NCBI GenBank assembly: GCA_964556115.1
Contig: CAZKVC010000001.1
Span: forward strand, 124,001 to 188,000
Length of the DNA stretch: 64,000 nucleotides
Source of the DNA: Parvularcula sp964556115
GTDB lineage: Bacteria; Pseudomonadota; Alphaproteobacteria; Caulobacterales; Parvularculaceae
Direction of reading: 5' to 3'
A program made the position numbers and the translations under genes. The first letter of the stretch is position 1, and each line of letters begins with the position of its first letter. The notes under the pieces are model-generated. The model had not been told where the DNA came from, searched no databases, and saw only the letters and a program-made list of their open reading frames with translations. This document shows positions 16,414 through 24,378 of the stretch, piece by piece.

Positions 16414-17022
16414 ATGGCTCTCGAACAAAAAGCCTCCGAAGAAGGCAAGTCCGAAAAACAGGACGGCGAGCCGATCATCATCAAGAAATACGCGAACAGG
16501 CGGCTCTACAACACCAAAAGCTCGACTTACGTGACCCTCGAGACCCTTGCGACCATGGTGCAGCGCGGTGACGATTTCGTGGTGGTGGATGCCAAGTCGG
16601 GCGACGACCTGACCCGCGCCGTTCTTGCGCAAATCATCTTCGAGCAGGAGACCAAGGGCCAGAACCTGCTTCCGGTGCGCTTCCTTCGCCAGCTCATCGG
16701 CCTCTATGGCGACAACCTGCAGAGCTTCGTGCCGAGCTATCTGGAAGCCTCCATGGAAGCCTTCAGGACGAATCAGGAAGCCATGCGGCAATCGCTTTCC
16801 GAAGCTTTCGCAACCCCCTCCTCCGGCATGCAGATCTTCGAGAACGCGGCGCGTCAGAACATGGCGTTGTTCGAGCAGGGCATGGCCATGTTCGGCCTCA
16901 AGCCCCCGGCCCATGGCGGACCGCATGGCGGCGGCGCGCCTGCCAAGGACGGCGAAGTCGAGGCCCTGCGGGCTGAAGTCGAGCGGCTGAAGAACGAGCT
17001 CGCGGCGGCGCGCGAGGGCTGA
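16414..17022 (+). CDS. phaR: Polyhydroxyalkanoate synthesis repressor PhaR
   Basis: This 202-residue protein begins with the diagnostic PHB accumulation regulator N-terminal domain (IIIKKYANRRLYNTKSSTY at about 21-39), which binds DNA. Helical PHB_acc repeats follow, and the C-terminus is a short coiled coil (EVEALRAEVERLKNELAAA). PhaR senses PHB granules and represses phasin and PHB genes. It is divergent from phaA. The ATG at 16414 is used; the frame stays open further upstream but that part lies antisense to phaA. Confidence 0.95.
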   Translation: MALEQKASEEGKSEKQDGEPIIIKKYANRRLYNTKSSTYVTLETLATMVQRGDDFVVVDAKSGDDLTRAVLAQIIFEQETKGQNLLPVRFLRQLIGLYGDNLQSFVPSYLEASMEAFRTNQEAMRQSLSEAFATPSSGMQIFENAARQNMALFEQGMAMFGLKPPAHGGPHGGGAPAKDGEVEALRAEVERLKNELAAAREG

Positions 17023-17026
17023 CCCC

Positions 17027-17896
17027 TCAAGCTCCTCCGAGCCTCCTCAGCCTGATTTTCAGGCTCCGGCCAAGGAAGCTCGTCCACATCATCGCCCTGA
17101 TGAGGGTGAGGAAACCCTTCGGGTAGATATTGTCGAAATGCGTGGCGAAGTAGAGGTTCATGCTCTGCTTCTTGCGCCGCTCGATTTCCAGCGGATCGGC
17201 GTCGCTGGTGCTCTTCTCGTGCCGGACTTCGACAGCGGGCACGAACAGCGCGGTTCCTCCCACTTTCTGAAGGCGAAGGAAGAAGTCGATATCTTCGACG
17301 TGGAGGAAGTACCGCTCGTCCATTCCTTCAAGAGCATCCCACGTCTCCTTCGGGGTAAGGAAGCAGGCGCCTGAGAGGCACGGCACCTCTGTGGGCTCGC
17401 TAGGGGCCGCATCTTCGTGGTCGTTGAGGCGCGTGAAGGCGGGATGGTTCGGCGCGAGGCGGTAGAGCTTCGAGGCCTCGACGAACGCGTTCCACGGCGT
17501 CAGCAACCGGCGGCGTGAACCGCGCTGCTCCGTCCCGTCGCTGTCGAGAAGCTTGGGACCGGCCGCGTAATGGCGGTAGCCGCGCGCTTCCCCGGCGGCT
17601 CTGAGGGCCTCAGGACCGCCTTCGGGAAGGACCGCGTCAGGATTGAGGAAGAGGAAATGGCTTCCCGCTGCGTTTTTTGCCCCAAGATTGCAGGCCTTGG
17701 CAAAACCGACATTGCCGTGCCCGGTGATGAAGGCGAGCGTCGGTGTATCCTCCGCCATCTGCACGAGGCGGCCTGTGACTTCCTCAGGATTGCCGTTGTC
17801 GACGACGATCACTTCATCAGTAGCCTGAAGCGCTGATGCAACCGCGTCCCATAGGATCGGGCCGGTATGGTAGCTGACGATGATTGTGGAAATCAT
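17027..17896 (-). CDS. Glycosyltransferase family 2 (rhamnosyltransferase-like)
   Basis: This 289-residue GT2 enzyme of the GT-A fold has ISTIIVSYHTG at the N-terminus, a DxD-like FLNPDAVLP at about 107-115 and the acceptor-site segment HVEDIDFFLRLQKVG. It probably transfers a sugar onto a lipid-linked glycan or LPS on the cytoplasmic side. It overlaps the O-antigen-ligase-like gene by four bases (ATGA), and its 3' end abuts phaR with a four-base gap. Donor and acceptor are unknown. Confidence 0.88.
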   Translation of the reverse strand: MISTIIVSYHTGPILWDAVASALQATDEVIVVDNGNPEEVTGRLVQMAEDTPTLAFITGHGNVGFAKACNLGAKNAAGSHFLFLNPDAVLPEGGPEALRAAGEARGYRHYAAGPKLLDSDGTEQRGSRRRLLTPWNAFVEASKLYRLAPNHPAFTRLNDHEDAAPSEPTEVPCLSGACFLTPKETWDALEGMDERYFLHVEDIDFFLRLQKVGGTALFVPAVEVRHEKSTSDADPLEIERRKKQSMNLYFATHFDNIYPKGFLTLIRAMMWTSFLGRSLKIRLRRLGGA

Positions 17897-19053
17897 CGGG
17901 CCTCTCCCCCGCTACGGATCATCAGCGCACCGATGACCAAGGCCGAAAGAGTGTAGATATTCCAGATGTCAGCCTCCACGGACAGGATGACGAGCGCCCC
18001 CGAGGAAAGCGCGCAAACCGCCATGGCATCGGCGCGGGCGAGGTTCTGACGGAAGAGCTTGCGAAGATTGAGGAGCGCGCCCGCCAGAAGCAGGCCGAAG
18101 CCCACGAGGCCATGCTCATAAAGCACCTGAATGACCACGTGGTGAGGGTGGATCGACACCGCCCGAGCACTCGAGCCGTCGGAGAGACTGACCATTCCGG
18201 CCTCGTCGGCGAGGACGTCACTGCCTCTCACGCCCTCCCCGCGCAGTGGATCACCAGCGAGCCAGGCATCGAGCACTTCGCGCCAGATGATCAGGCGATG
18301 CTCGGAACTCGGCCCGAGCCAGGAAGGGGCCCTGAGGTCCTCTGGCTGCGGAAGAGTCATGGTCAGCAAGAACGGAGAGAGAAAGATCGCGACGACGAAA
18401 AGCGCGATGCATACCACACCAAAACGGGGGCTGATGAAGGCAGCGAACGCCGCAAGGAAAGCGAAGCCAAAAGCTACCTTCAAAGCTGCGAGAGGTGTCG
18501 CGAAGGCAGCGAACGCCGCCAGCGCGATGAGCGCAAGACCGACCCGCCTTGCGCCCTTCCGGTCAAAGTAGAGCGCAAGCCCCGGCAGGAGGGCAGCGCC
18601 CAAGGTCAGGCCCCTCGCGGCAGCGACCGCATCCTTGGCCGCTGATTGCTCCGGAGGCAGAAGGGTTCGAAGGGGTTGCCCGGCCATGACTTCGGCAGAG
18701 ACAGCCGCCATCGCTACCGCCGCACCGATGAAGACAGGGCTCAAGGGCCTTGGTGAAGCGATCGCCAGCCAGACGGTCAGCGCTGCGAACAACAGATGCT
18801 CGACCGCATGCTGACCTGCGTCCGAGGCCGGCGACCAGAGGACCGAGACCGCGCCCCAAAGGACCAGCAGCAAGAGTGGCCAGACTTCTGGTGTGAGACG
18901 CCGAAAGCCATCGCGCACCTCACGCCATCTGGTGACGACACCTAGGAACAGCACGAAGTGAAGCGCCCAGAGGTCCCGGAACGCAAAAAGCAGGAGCGGT
19001 GTCAGCGAAAGCGCGACATACCAGACGGCGATCTGCCGCCCATCGACCCTCAC
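17893..19053 (-). CDS. O-antigen ligase-like polytopic membrane protein
   Basis: This 386-residue protein has about ten hydrophobic segments. It contains the WaaL/Wzy-type signature region in which a large periplasmic loop (RLIIWREVLDAWLAGDPLRGEG) is followed by SIHPHHVVIQVLYEHGLVGFGLLL. These proteins ligate or polymerise O-antigen or other surface glycans in the inner membrane. The start is GTG, overlapping the thrS stop by four bases (GTGA). It is coupled to the following GT2 gene, forming a small surface-glycan unit attached to the thrS transcript. Confidence 0.82.
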   Translation of the reverse strand: MRVDGRQIAVWYVALSLTPLLLFAFRDLWALHFVLFLGVVTRWREVRDGFRRLTPEVWPLLLLVLWGAVSVLWSPASDAGQHAVEHLLFAALTVWLAIASPRPLSPVFIGAAVAMAAVSAEVMAGQPLRTLLPPEQSAAKDAVAAARGLTLGAALLPGLALYFDRKGARRVGLALIALAAFAAFATPLAALKVAFGFAFLAAFAAFISPRFGVVCIALFVVAIFLSPFLLTMTLPQPEDLRAPSWLGPSSEHRLIIWREVLDAWLAGDPLRGEGVRGSDVLADEAGMVSLSDGSSARAVSIHPHHVVIQVLYEHGLVGFGLLLAGALLNLRKLFRQNLARADAMAVCALSSGALVILSVEADIWNIYTLSALVIGALMIRSGGEAR

Positions 19054-21008
19054 CGCAGGTCAGGCGGGGTCGCCTCCGCCTTCAGTTCACGGATGGCTTC
19101 GTCCAGAGCGACGGTCCTGCTGTCCTTCGAGCCGAGGCGCCTGATCGAGACGGTGTGCTCTTCGGCCTCGCGTCCGCCGCAGACGAAGATCGCAGGGACC
19201 TTGGCATTGGAATGCTCGCGCACCTTGTAGTTGATCTTTTCGTTGCGAAGATCGGCCTTCGCCCGCAGGCCGGATGATTTGAGAGCGTCGGCGACGGCCT
19301 GTGCGTATTCATCAGCTTCGGACGTGATCGTCGTGACCACAACCTGGGTCGGCGCGAGCCAAAGCGGCATCCGCCCGGCATGGTTCTCGATCAGGATACC
19401 GAGGAAGCGCTCCATCGAGCCGAGGATCGCGCGGTGCAGCATGACAGGCCGCTTCCTGGCGCCATCTTCGTCCACATAGGATGCGTCGAGGCGTTCGGGC
19501 AGGAGCGGGTCGAGCTGCAAGGTGCCGCACTGCCAGGACCGTCCGATCGCATCGCGCAGGTGGTATTCGAGCTTGGGCGCGTAGAAGGCCCCTTCCCCGT
19601 CCAGCACCTCGTAGTCGAGACCGGCTTCGGTCAGCGCGTCCCCAAGGACCTTCTCCATCCGGTCCCATTCCTCGTCCGTGCCGATCCGCATTTCCGGACG
19701 GGTGGCGAGGGCGATCCGCACGTCCTCGAAGCCCAAGTCTTCGTAGACGGACGATGCGAGGGCGCAGAACTTCCTGGTCTCTTCGGCGATCTGGTCCCAG
19801 CGGCAGAAGATGTGCGCATCATCCTGGGTGAACTGACGCACACGCATGATGCCGTGAAGCGCGCCATGCGGCTCGTTGCGGTGACAGCAGCCGAACTCCG
19901 CCATGCGAAGCGGCAGGTCACGGTAGGACTTGATACCCTGGTTAAAGACCTGGACGTGGGCCGGGCAGTTCATTGGCTTGATCGCCATGAGCTTGGCTTC
20001 GGGGTCGAAGACCGCGCCATCGGAGACCGTATCCGGAACGTCGTCAGGCACGACGAACATGTTCTGGGAATATTTGCCCCAGTGGCCGGACTTCTCCCAT
20101 AGCTTCGCGTCGATCAGCTGGGGGGTCTTGACCTCCACATAGCCGTCATCGTTCAGCTTACGGCGGATATAGGCCTCAAGTTCCAGCCACATGGTGTAGC
20201 CATTGGGGTGCCAGAAGACCGACCCGTGGGCCTCTTCCTGAAGGTGGAAGAGATCCATCTCCTTGCCGAGCTTGCGGTGGTCGCGTTTTTCGGCCTCTTC
20301 GAGACGGCGAAGATAGGCCTTCAGCTCCTTCTCGTTGCTCCAGGCGGTGCCATAGATGCGGTGCAGAACCTCGTTGCGGTGGTCACCGCGCCAATAGGCG
20401 CCGGCGAGCTTCATCAGCTTGAAGGCCTTGCCGATATGCTTCGTCGACGGAAGGTGCGGCCCGCGGCAGAGGTCGTACCAGTCGCCGTGGTGGTAGACCT
20501 TGATCTCTTCGTCTTCGGGCAGGCCCTTGATGATCTCCGCCTTGTAGTGCTCGCCCATTGCTTCGAAGCGCGCGATCGCTTCCGCACGAGGCCAGACTTC
20601 CTTCCGGGTGGGAAGATCGGCATCGACGAGCTCGCTCATCTTCTTTTCGATCTTCTCGAAATCCTCTGTCGAGAAAGGCTCCTTCCGCGCGAAGTCGTAA
20701 TAGAAACCGTCTTCGATGATCGGGCCAATGGTGACCTGGGTATCAGGGTAAAGCGCCTGCACCGCCTGGGCGAGAAGGTGCGCAGCGTCGTGACGGACCA
20801 GCTCGAGCCCCTCGGGATCTTCCCGCGTGACCAGCGCCACCCGGGCGTCATCGTCCAGCTTGTGGTCGATATCGTAGAGTTCGCCATCGACCTTCATCGC
20901 GATCGCCTTCTTGGCGAGCGATTTGGAGATGTCGGCTGCGATCTCAGCGCCGGTGACGGCGGAGTCGAAGTGGCGCTCGGCGCCGTCGGGAAGGGTGATC
21001 GTGGGCAT
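19050..21008 (-). CDS. thrS: Threonyl-tRNA synthetase
   Basis: This 652-residue class II aminoacyl-tRNA synthetase has an N-terminal TGS domain (PTITLPDGAERHF...), the editing domain with HDAAHLLAQAV, the catalytic core (KPMNCPAHVQVF and YRDLPLRMAEFG) and a C-terminal anticodon-binding domain. The ATG at 21008 is chosen because the TGS domain begins there. It lies about 70 bases downstream of yidD on the same strand and is coupled to the downstream O-antigen-ligase-like gene. Confidence 0.97.
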   Translation of the reverse strand: MPTITLPDGAERHFDSAVTGAEIAADISKSLAKKAIAMKVDGELYDIDHKLDDDARVALVTREDPEGLELVRHDAAHLLAQAVQALYPDTQVTIGPIIEDGFYYDFARKEPFSTEDFEKIEKKMSELVDADLPTRKEVWPRAEAIARFEAMGEHYKAEIIKGLPEDEEIKVYHHGDWYDLCRGPHLPSTKHIGKAFKLMKLAGAYWRGDHRNEVLHRIYGTAWSNEKELKAYLRRLEEAEKRDHRKLGKEMDLFHLQEEAHGSVFWHPNGYTMWLELEAYIRRKLNDDGYVEVKTPQLIDAKLWEKSGHWGKYSQNMFVVPDDVPDTVSDGAVFDPEAKLMAIKPMNCPAHVQVFNQGIKSYRDLPLRMAEFGCCHRNEPHGALHGIMRVRQFTQDDAHIFCRWDQIAEETRKFCALASSVYEDLGFEDVRIALATRPEMRIGTDEEWDRMEKVLGDALTEAGLDYEVLDGEGAFYAPKLEYHLRDAIGRSWQCGTLQLDPLLPERLDASYVDEDGARKRPVMLHRAILGSMERFLGILIENHAGRMPLWLAPTQVVVTTITSEADEYAQAVADALKSSGLRAKADLRNEKINYKVREHSNAKVPAIFVCGGREAEEHTVSIRRLGSKDSRTVALDEAIRELKAEATPPDLR

Positions 21009-21079
21009 GGCGTTCAACTGTCTGGTTTTCGAAGGATGTGCGCCGCACCTTTCCCTGAGGTCAAGGCTTGGTCCTGCCT

Positions 21080-21304
21080 TCAGGGAACCGGGTCGTAACC
21101 CGAGGTGCCGCCTGGCCGGCAACTGACGATGCGGCGGAGGGTAAGAGACGAGGCGCGGAGGACGGGGTGCTTGCGGTAGGCTTCGAGCGCGTAGGCTGAG
21201 CAGCTTGGCTCGTGCCGGCAGCGAACCCCTGCAAGATGCAGGAATGGAGAGACGGTGTAGCGGTAGGCGAGGACCGCGCCTTCCGCGATGAGACTAAGCC
21301 GCAT
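21080..21304 (-). CDS. yidD: Membrane protein insertion efficiency factor YidD
   Basis: This 74-residue YidD protein has the conserved Cys pattern CRHEPSCSAYALEAYRKHP followed by RIVSCRPGG and YDPVP. It assists YidC-dependent membrane protein insertion. The start at 21304 is near the stop of the upstream Fe-S scaffold-like gene (11-base overlap); an in-frame ATG at 21322 is an alternative. rnpA and yidC, the classical neighbours, are not here; in many alphaproteobacteria yidD is unlinked from them. Confidence 0.9.
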   Translation of the reverse strand: MRLSLIAEGAVLAYRYTVSPFLHLAGVRCRHEPSCSAYALEAYRKHPVLRASSLTLRRIVSCRPGGTSGYDPVP

Positions 21305-21728
21305 TTCGGGCCTCAGCCTCATCCAGGGCATCGACGACTGCTCCGTAAATCAGGAGGGTCGAAGCGTGACGTCCGGGGTAAGCCTTGATCGGCGCCAGAA
21401 CACCCAGCGTTTCGAACCGCCCCTTCGGCGGTGGGCCGCCTTCCCGCAGCATTGCTTCCATGATCGTCCTGAGGGCCCGGAGTTCATCAACGCCAGCACC
21501 GTTCAAGACCGCGGACAGAAGCGAAGCGGAGGCCTGGCCGAGGGCACAGGCTTTCACCCGCAACGCATGGTCCTGGACGCGGCCGCCCTCGACAGTGAGA
21601 TCCACCTCGACCTCCGACCCGCAGACCTTGGAACTCCGCCGCCCCGTACCAGATGGCCGTTCGAGGCGCCGGGCAGCAGGCAGCGATGCAGCCGCTTCGA
21701 GCAGCTTGTCGGTGTAAAGCTCGTCCAT
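21294..21728 (-). CDS. IscU/NifU-like iron-sulfur scaffold family protein
   Basis: The 144-residue protein aligns with the IscU/NifU N-terminal fold: VCGSEVEVDLTV near residue 35 and KACALGQASASLLSAVL near residue 60. The two cysteines (36 and 61) match the first two scaffold ligands. The third conserved Cys is absent, and the corresponding segment reads YPGRHASTLLIY (117-128). It may be a degenerate or divergent scaffold common in alphaproteobacteria. It overlaps yidD and follows cysS on the same strand. Confidence 0.8.
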   Translation of the reverse strand: MDELYTDKLLEAAASLPAARRLERPSGTGRRSSKVCGSEVEVDLTVEGGRVQDHALRVKACALGQASASLLSAVLNGAGVDELRALRTIMEAMLREGGPPPKGRFETLGVLAPIKAYPGRHASTLLIYGAVVDALDEAEARNAA

Positions 21729-21772
21729 GGAAGCGATATAGAGGCTCGCTTCGGGAAGATGAAGCTCAGCCT

Positions 21773-23146
21773 CTATTCCCGACGCCAGGTCGCGCCTTCG
21801 GGTCCGTCTTCGATGACGATGCCTTCGGCGGTCAGCTGATCGCGGATGGCATCGGCGCGGGCGAAGTCCTTCGCGGCCCGCGCTTCCTTTCGCTCCTCGA
21901 GAAGAGCGTCGATGCGCGCGTCGTCCGTCCCGCCCGAGGTGCCCTTCAGCCAGGTGCCCGTCTCCTCAGCCATCAGGCCGAGAAGCTGCCCGGAAGCCCG
22001 GAGCTGACCCTTCGCCTCCCCGTCTCCCTGCGCCGCTGCTGCGCGCAACTCGTGCATCGCCGCGAGAGCGGCCGGGGTGTTCAGGTCGTCGCAGAGCGCG
22101 TCGAGGACGCTGGCAGGAACCTCCGTCGGGTCGGCGTCGCCGGCCGCGCGGTAGAACTTGTCGAGCTGGGTCTTGGAGGCCTGAAGAAGGTCATCCGACC
22201 ACTCGAGCGGCTGACGGTACTGCGCGGACAAGAGCGCGAGCCGCAAGACCTCGCCGTGCCACTCCTCGAGCAGAGAACCCGGCGTGACGATATTGCCAAG
22301 GCTTTTCGACATTTTCTGGGTGCCCATGCGCAGCATGCCGTTATGCATCCAGTGCCGGGCCAGGGGCACGCCGCCGAGATTGGCGGCGCAACAGCTTTGC
22401 GCGATCTCGTTCTCATGATGCGGAAAGCGCAGGTCCTGGCCACCCATGTGAAGGTCGATCGGCGTGCCAAGCCCAGCCTCGATCATGGCCGAGCATTCGA
22501 TATGCCACCCTGGCCGACCGAGACCGGAGAGCTGCCAGCTGTCCGGAGTGGGCCAACCGGGCTCACCCGGCTTGGACGGTTTCCAAAGGACAAAGTCTGA
22601 GGGGTCGCGCTTATAGGGCGCAACCTCGACCCTGGCGCCGGCAATCATGGCGTCCTGATCCAGTCGCGAAAGCTTGCCGTAAGCCTCGAAGCTCTTCGTC
22701 GAGAAGAGGATATGCCCCTCCGCGGCGTAAGCATGGCCCTTGTCCAAAAGCCGCCCGATCATCGCAACCATCGCCTCGATATGCTCGGTCGCGCGGGGCA
22801 TCTGGTCGGGCCGCAGGACCCCGAGCCTGTCGAGATTGCCAAGATAGGCGTCGGTCGCCTCCTCGGTGATCGTATCGATCGGCACGCCCCGCTCATTCGC
22901 GGCCTTGATGATCTTGTCGTCGATATCGGTAAGATTGCGTGCATAGGTCACGGCATCCTTGCCGTAGACCTCGCGAAGAACGCGCACCACCTGATCCGCG
23001 ACCACAGCCGCCCGTGCATTGCCGATATGTGGCTCTGAATAGACTGTGGGTCCGCAGTTATAGACCGTGACCCGCGAGGGATCGGCGGGAGCAAAAGGGA
23101 CCTTTTCTCCGCGGTAGCTGTCATGGATATGAATGGTTCGCGTCAT
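21773..23146 (-). CDS. cysS: Cysteinyl-tRNA synthetase
   Basis: This 457-residue class I synthetase has the zinc-ligand Cys31 (NCGPTVY), the HIGH-box variant HIGN at 40-43 and KMSKS at 278-282. It charges tRNA-Cys in the cytoplasm. The ATG at 23146 is chosen because the family starts at this point; the frame runs further upstream without supporting similarity. It is divergent from folE and first in a minus-strand run with the scaffold-like gene, yidD and thrS. Confidence 0.97.
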   Translation of the reverse strand: MTRTIHIHDSYRGEKVPFAPADPSRVTVYNCGPTVYSEPHIGNARAAVVADQVVRVLREVYGKDAVTYARNLTDIDDKIIKAANERGVPIDTITEEATDAYLGNLDRLGVLRPDQMPRATEHIEAMVAMIGRLLDKGHAYAAEGHILFSTKSFEAYGKLSRLDQDAMIAGARVEVAPYKRDPSDFVLWKPSKPGEPGWPTPDSWQLSGLGRPGWHIECSAMIEAGLGTPIDLHMGGQDLRFPHHENEIAQSCCAANLGGVPLARHWMHNGMLRMGTQKMSKSLGNIVTPGSLLEEWHGEVLRLALLSAQYRQPLEWSDDLLQASKTQLDKFYRAAGDADPTEVPASVLDALCDDLNTPAALAAMHELRAAAAQGDGEAKGQLRASGQLLGLMAEETGTWLKGTSGGTDDARIDALLEERKEARAAKDFARADAIRDQLTAEGIVIEDGPEGATWRRE

Positions 23147-23312
23147 GCAGCCCTGATGCCCAAGCGGCGTCCGGGACGCAACGTCGCGCCTCACGGATTT
23201 GCAATTCCGACCGAGATGGTCATCTTCACAGAGGCCGCCCACTCGGGATTTGAGGGAAATGCGCGGCTTAATCGGTGCCCTTCGCGGCCCCCGAACGATA
23301 GGACAGACCCCC

Positions 23313-23942
23313 ATGAGCGTCATTGCCTATGATGAAAGCGTGGTATCCACGCCCGATACGAATTCACATGTTTCGAGCCGGCCTTCCCGCCATGAGGCGG
23401 AAGAGGCCGTGCGCACCCTGATCCGCTGGGCGGGCGACGACCCGACCCGCGAAGGGCTCCTCGATACGCCGAAGCGCGTGGCCAAGGCTTATGAAGAATG
23501 GTTCGGCGGCTACCGTGAGGACCCCGAAGCGATTCTGGCACGGGTTTTCGAAGAAGTCGAAGGCTATGACGATATCGTCCTCCTGAAGGACATCCGCCTC
23601 GAATCGACGTGCGAGCACCACATGGCTCCGATCATCGGGAAAGCCCATATCGCCTACCTGCCTGAAAAACGGGTGGTCGGTATTTCCAAGCTTGCCCGTC
23701 TGGTCGATATCTACGGCAAGCGCATGCAGGTGCAGGAGAAGATGACCGCGCAGATCGCCAGCACCTTGCAGAAGGTCCTGAAGCCGAAGGGCGTGGCCGT
23801 GATGATCGAGGCCGTGCACCAGTGCATGTCGACCCGCGGCGTGCATAAACACGGCGTCGACACCGTTACGACCCGCTTCACCGGTGCGTTCGAAGATGAT
23901 CCGAAGCTCGAAGAGCGCTTCTTGCGGTTGATCGGGCGTTGA
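23313..23942 (+). CDS. folE: GTP cyclohydrolase I, zinc type
   Basis: This 209-residue enzyme makes 7,8-dihydroneopterin triphosphate from GTP, the first step of folate or tetrahydrobiopterin synthesis. The zinc ligands are visible: Cys100 and His103 in STCEHHMAP and Cys171 in HQCMSTRG. The ATG at 23313 is used; an upstream in-frame ATG at 23199 lies within the cysS leader and has no family similarity. A hairpin follows the stop, and hisI lies 64 bases downstream. Confidence 0.96.
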   Translation: MSVIAYDESVVSTPDTNSHVSSRPSRHEAEEAVRTLIRWAGDDPTREGLLDTPKRVAKAYEEWFGGYREDPEAILARVFEEVEGYDDIVLLKDIRLESTCEHHMAPIIGKAHIAYLPEKRVVGISKLARLVDIYGKRMQVQEKMTAQIASTLQKVLKPKGVAVMIEAVHQCMSTRGVHKHGVDTVTTRFTGAFEDDPKLEERFLRLIGR

Positions 23943-23952
23943 TCATCAAAGC

Positions 23953-23974
23953 AGGCGGTCCGATTGGACCGCCT
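23953..23974 (+). terminator. Perfect hairpin between folE and hisI
   Basis: AGGCGGTCC (23953-23961) pairs with GGACCGCCT (23966-23974) around a GATT loop, ten bases after the folE stop. The downstream T-run is weak, so it is a probable attenuating or terminating hairpin rather than a textbook terminator. Confidence 0.6.
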
Positions 23975-24006
23975 TGCCGTAGCGCTTTCCTGAGGTAGAG
24001 GACGCC

Positions 24007-24369
24007 ATGTCTCAGCCTATCGACGAAACCCTCGAATTCGCTCCTCGGTTCAACGAGCAAGGCCTCATGCCTGTCGTCGCACAGGATCGAGCTTCGGGCA
24101 GGGTTCTGATGGTCGCTTGGGCGAATCAGACGGCTATCGACCTGACCCTTGAAACGGGTGAGGCCCACTACTGGTCCCGCTTACGCGAAGAGCTCTGGCA
24201 CAAGGGTGCCACTTCGGGAAATACCCAGAAAGTCTCTCGTGTCCTGATCGATTGCGATCAGGACACCCTGCTCTACGAAGTCGAGGCCAAAGGCCCCGCC
24301 TGTCATACGGGAAGGGTGACCTGCTTCTACCGTGAGCTGACGGAAGACGGCCTACAGCCCCAGAACTGA
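24007..24369 (+). CDS. hisI: Phosphoribosyl-AMP cyclohydrolase
   Basis: This 120-residue enzyme opens the purine ring of phosphoribosyl-AMP in histidine synthesis. The zinc and magnesium site is visible: the CDQD motif at 83-86, Cys99 and Cys106. The substrate motif WHKGATSGNTQ precedes it. It is a stand-alone HisI without the fused HisE domain, as is usual in alphaproteobacteria. The gene is isolated from other his genes, sits after folE, and ends nine bases from the convergent acyl-CoA synthetase. Confidence 0.95.
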   Translation: MSQPIDETLEFAPRFNEQGLMPVVAQDRASGRVLMVAWANQTAIDLTLETGEAHYWSRLREELWHKGATSGNTQKVSRVLIDCDQDTLLYEVEAKGPACHTGRVTCFYRELTEDGLQPQN

Positions 24370-24378
24370 ACCTGCCGT

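Noticed and set aside
15207..16571. 454-codon plus-strand frame opposite phaA
   Set aside because: It is an antisense shadow; phaA has all catalytic residues on the minus strand.
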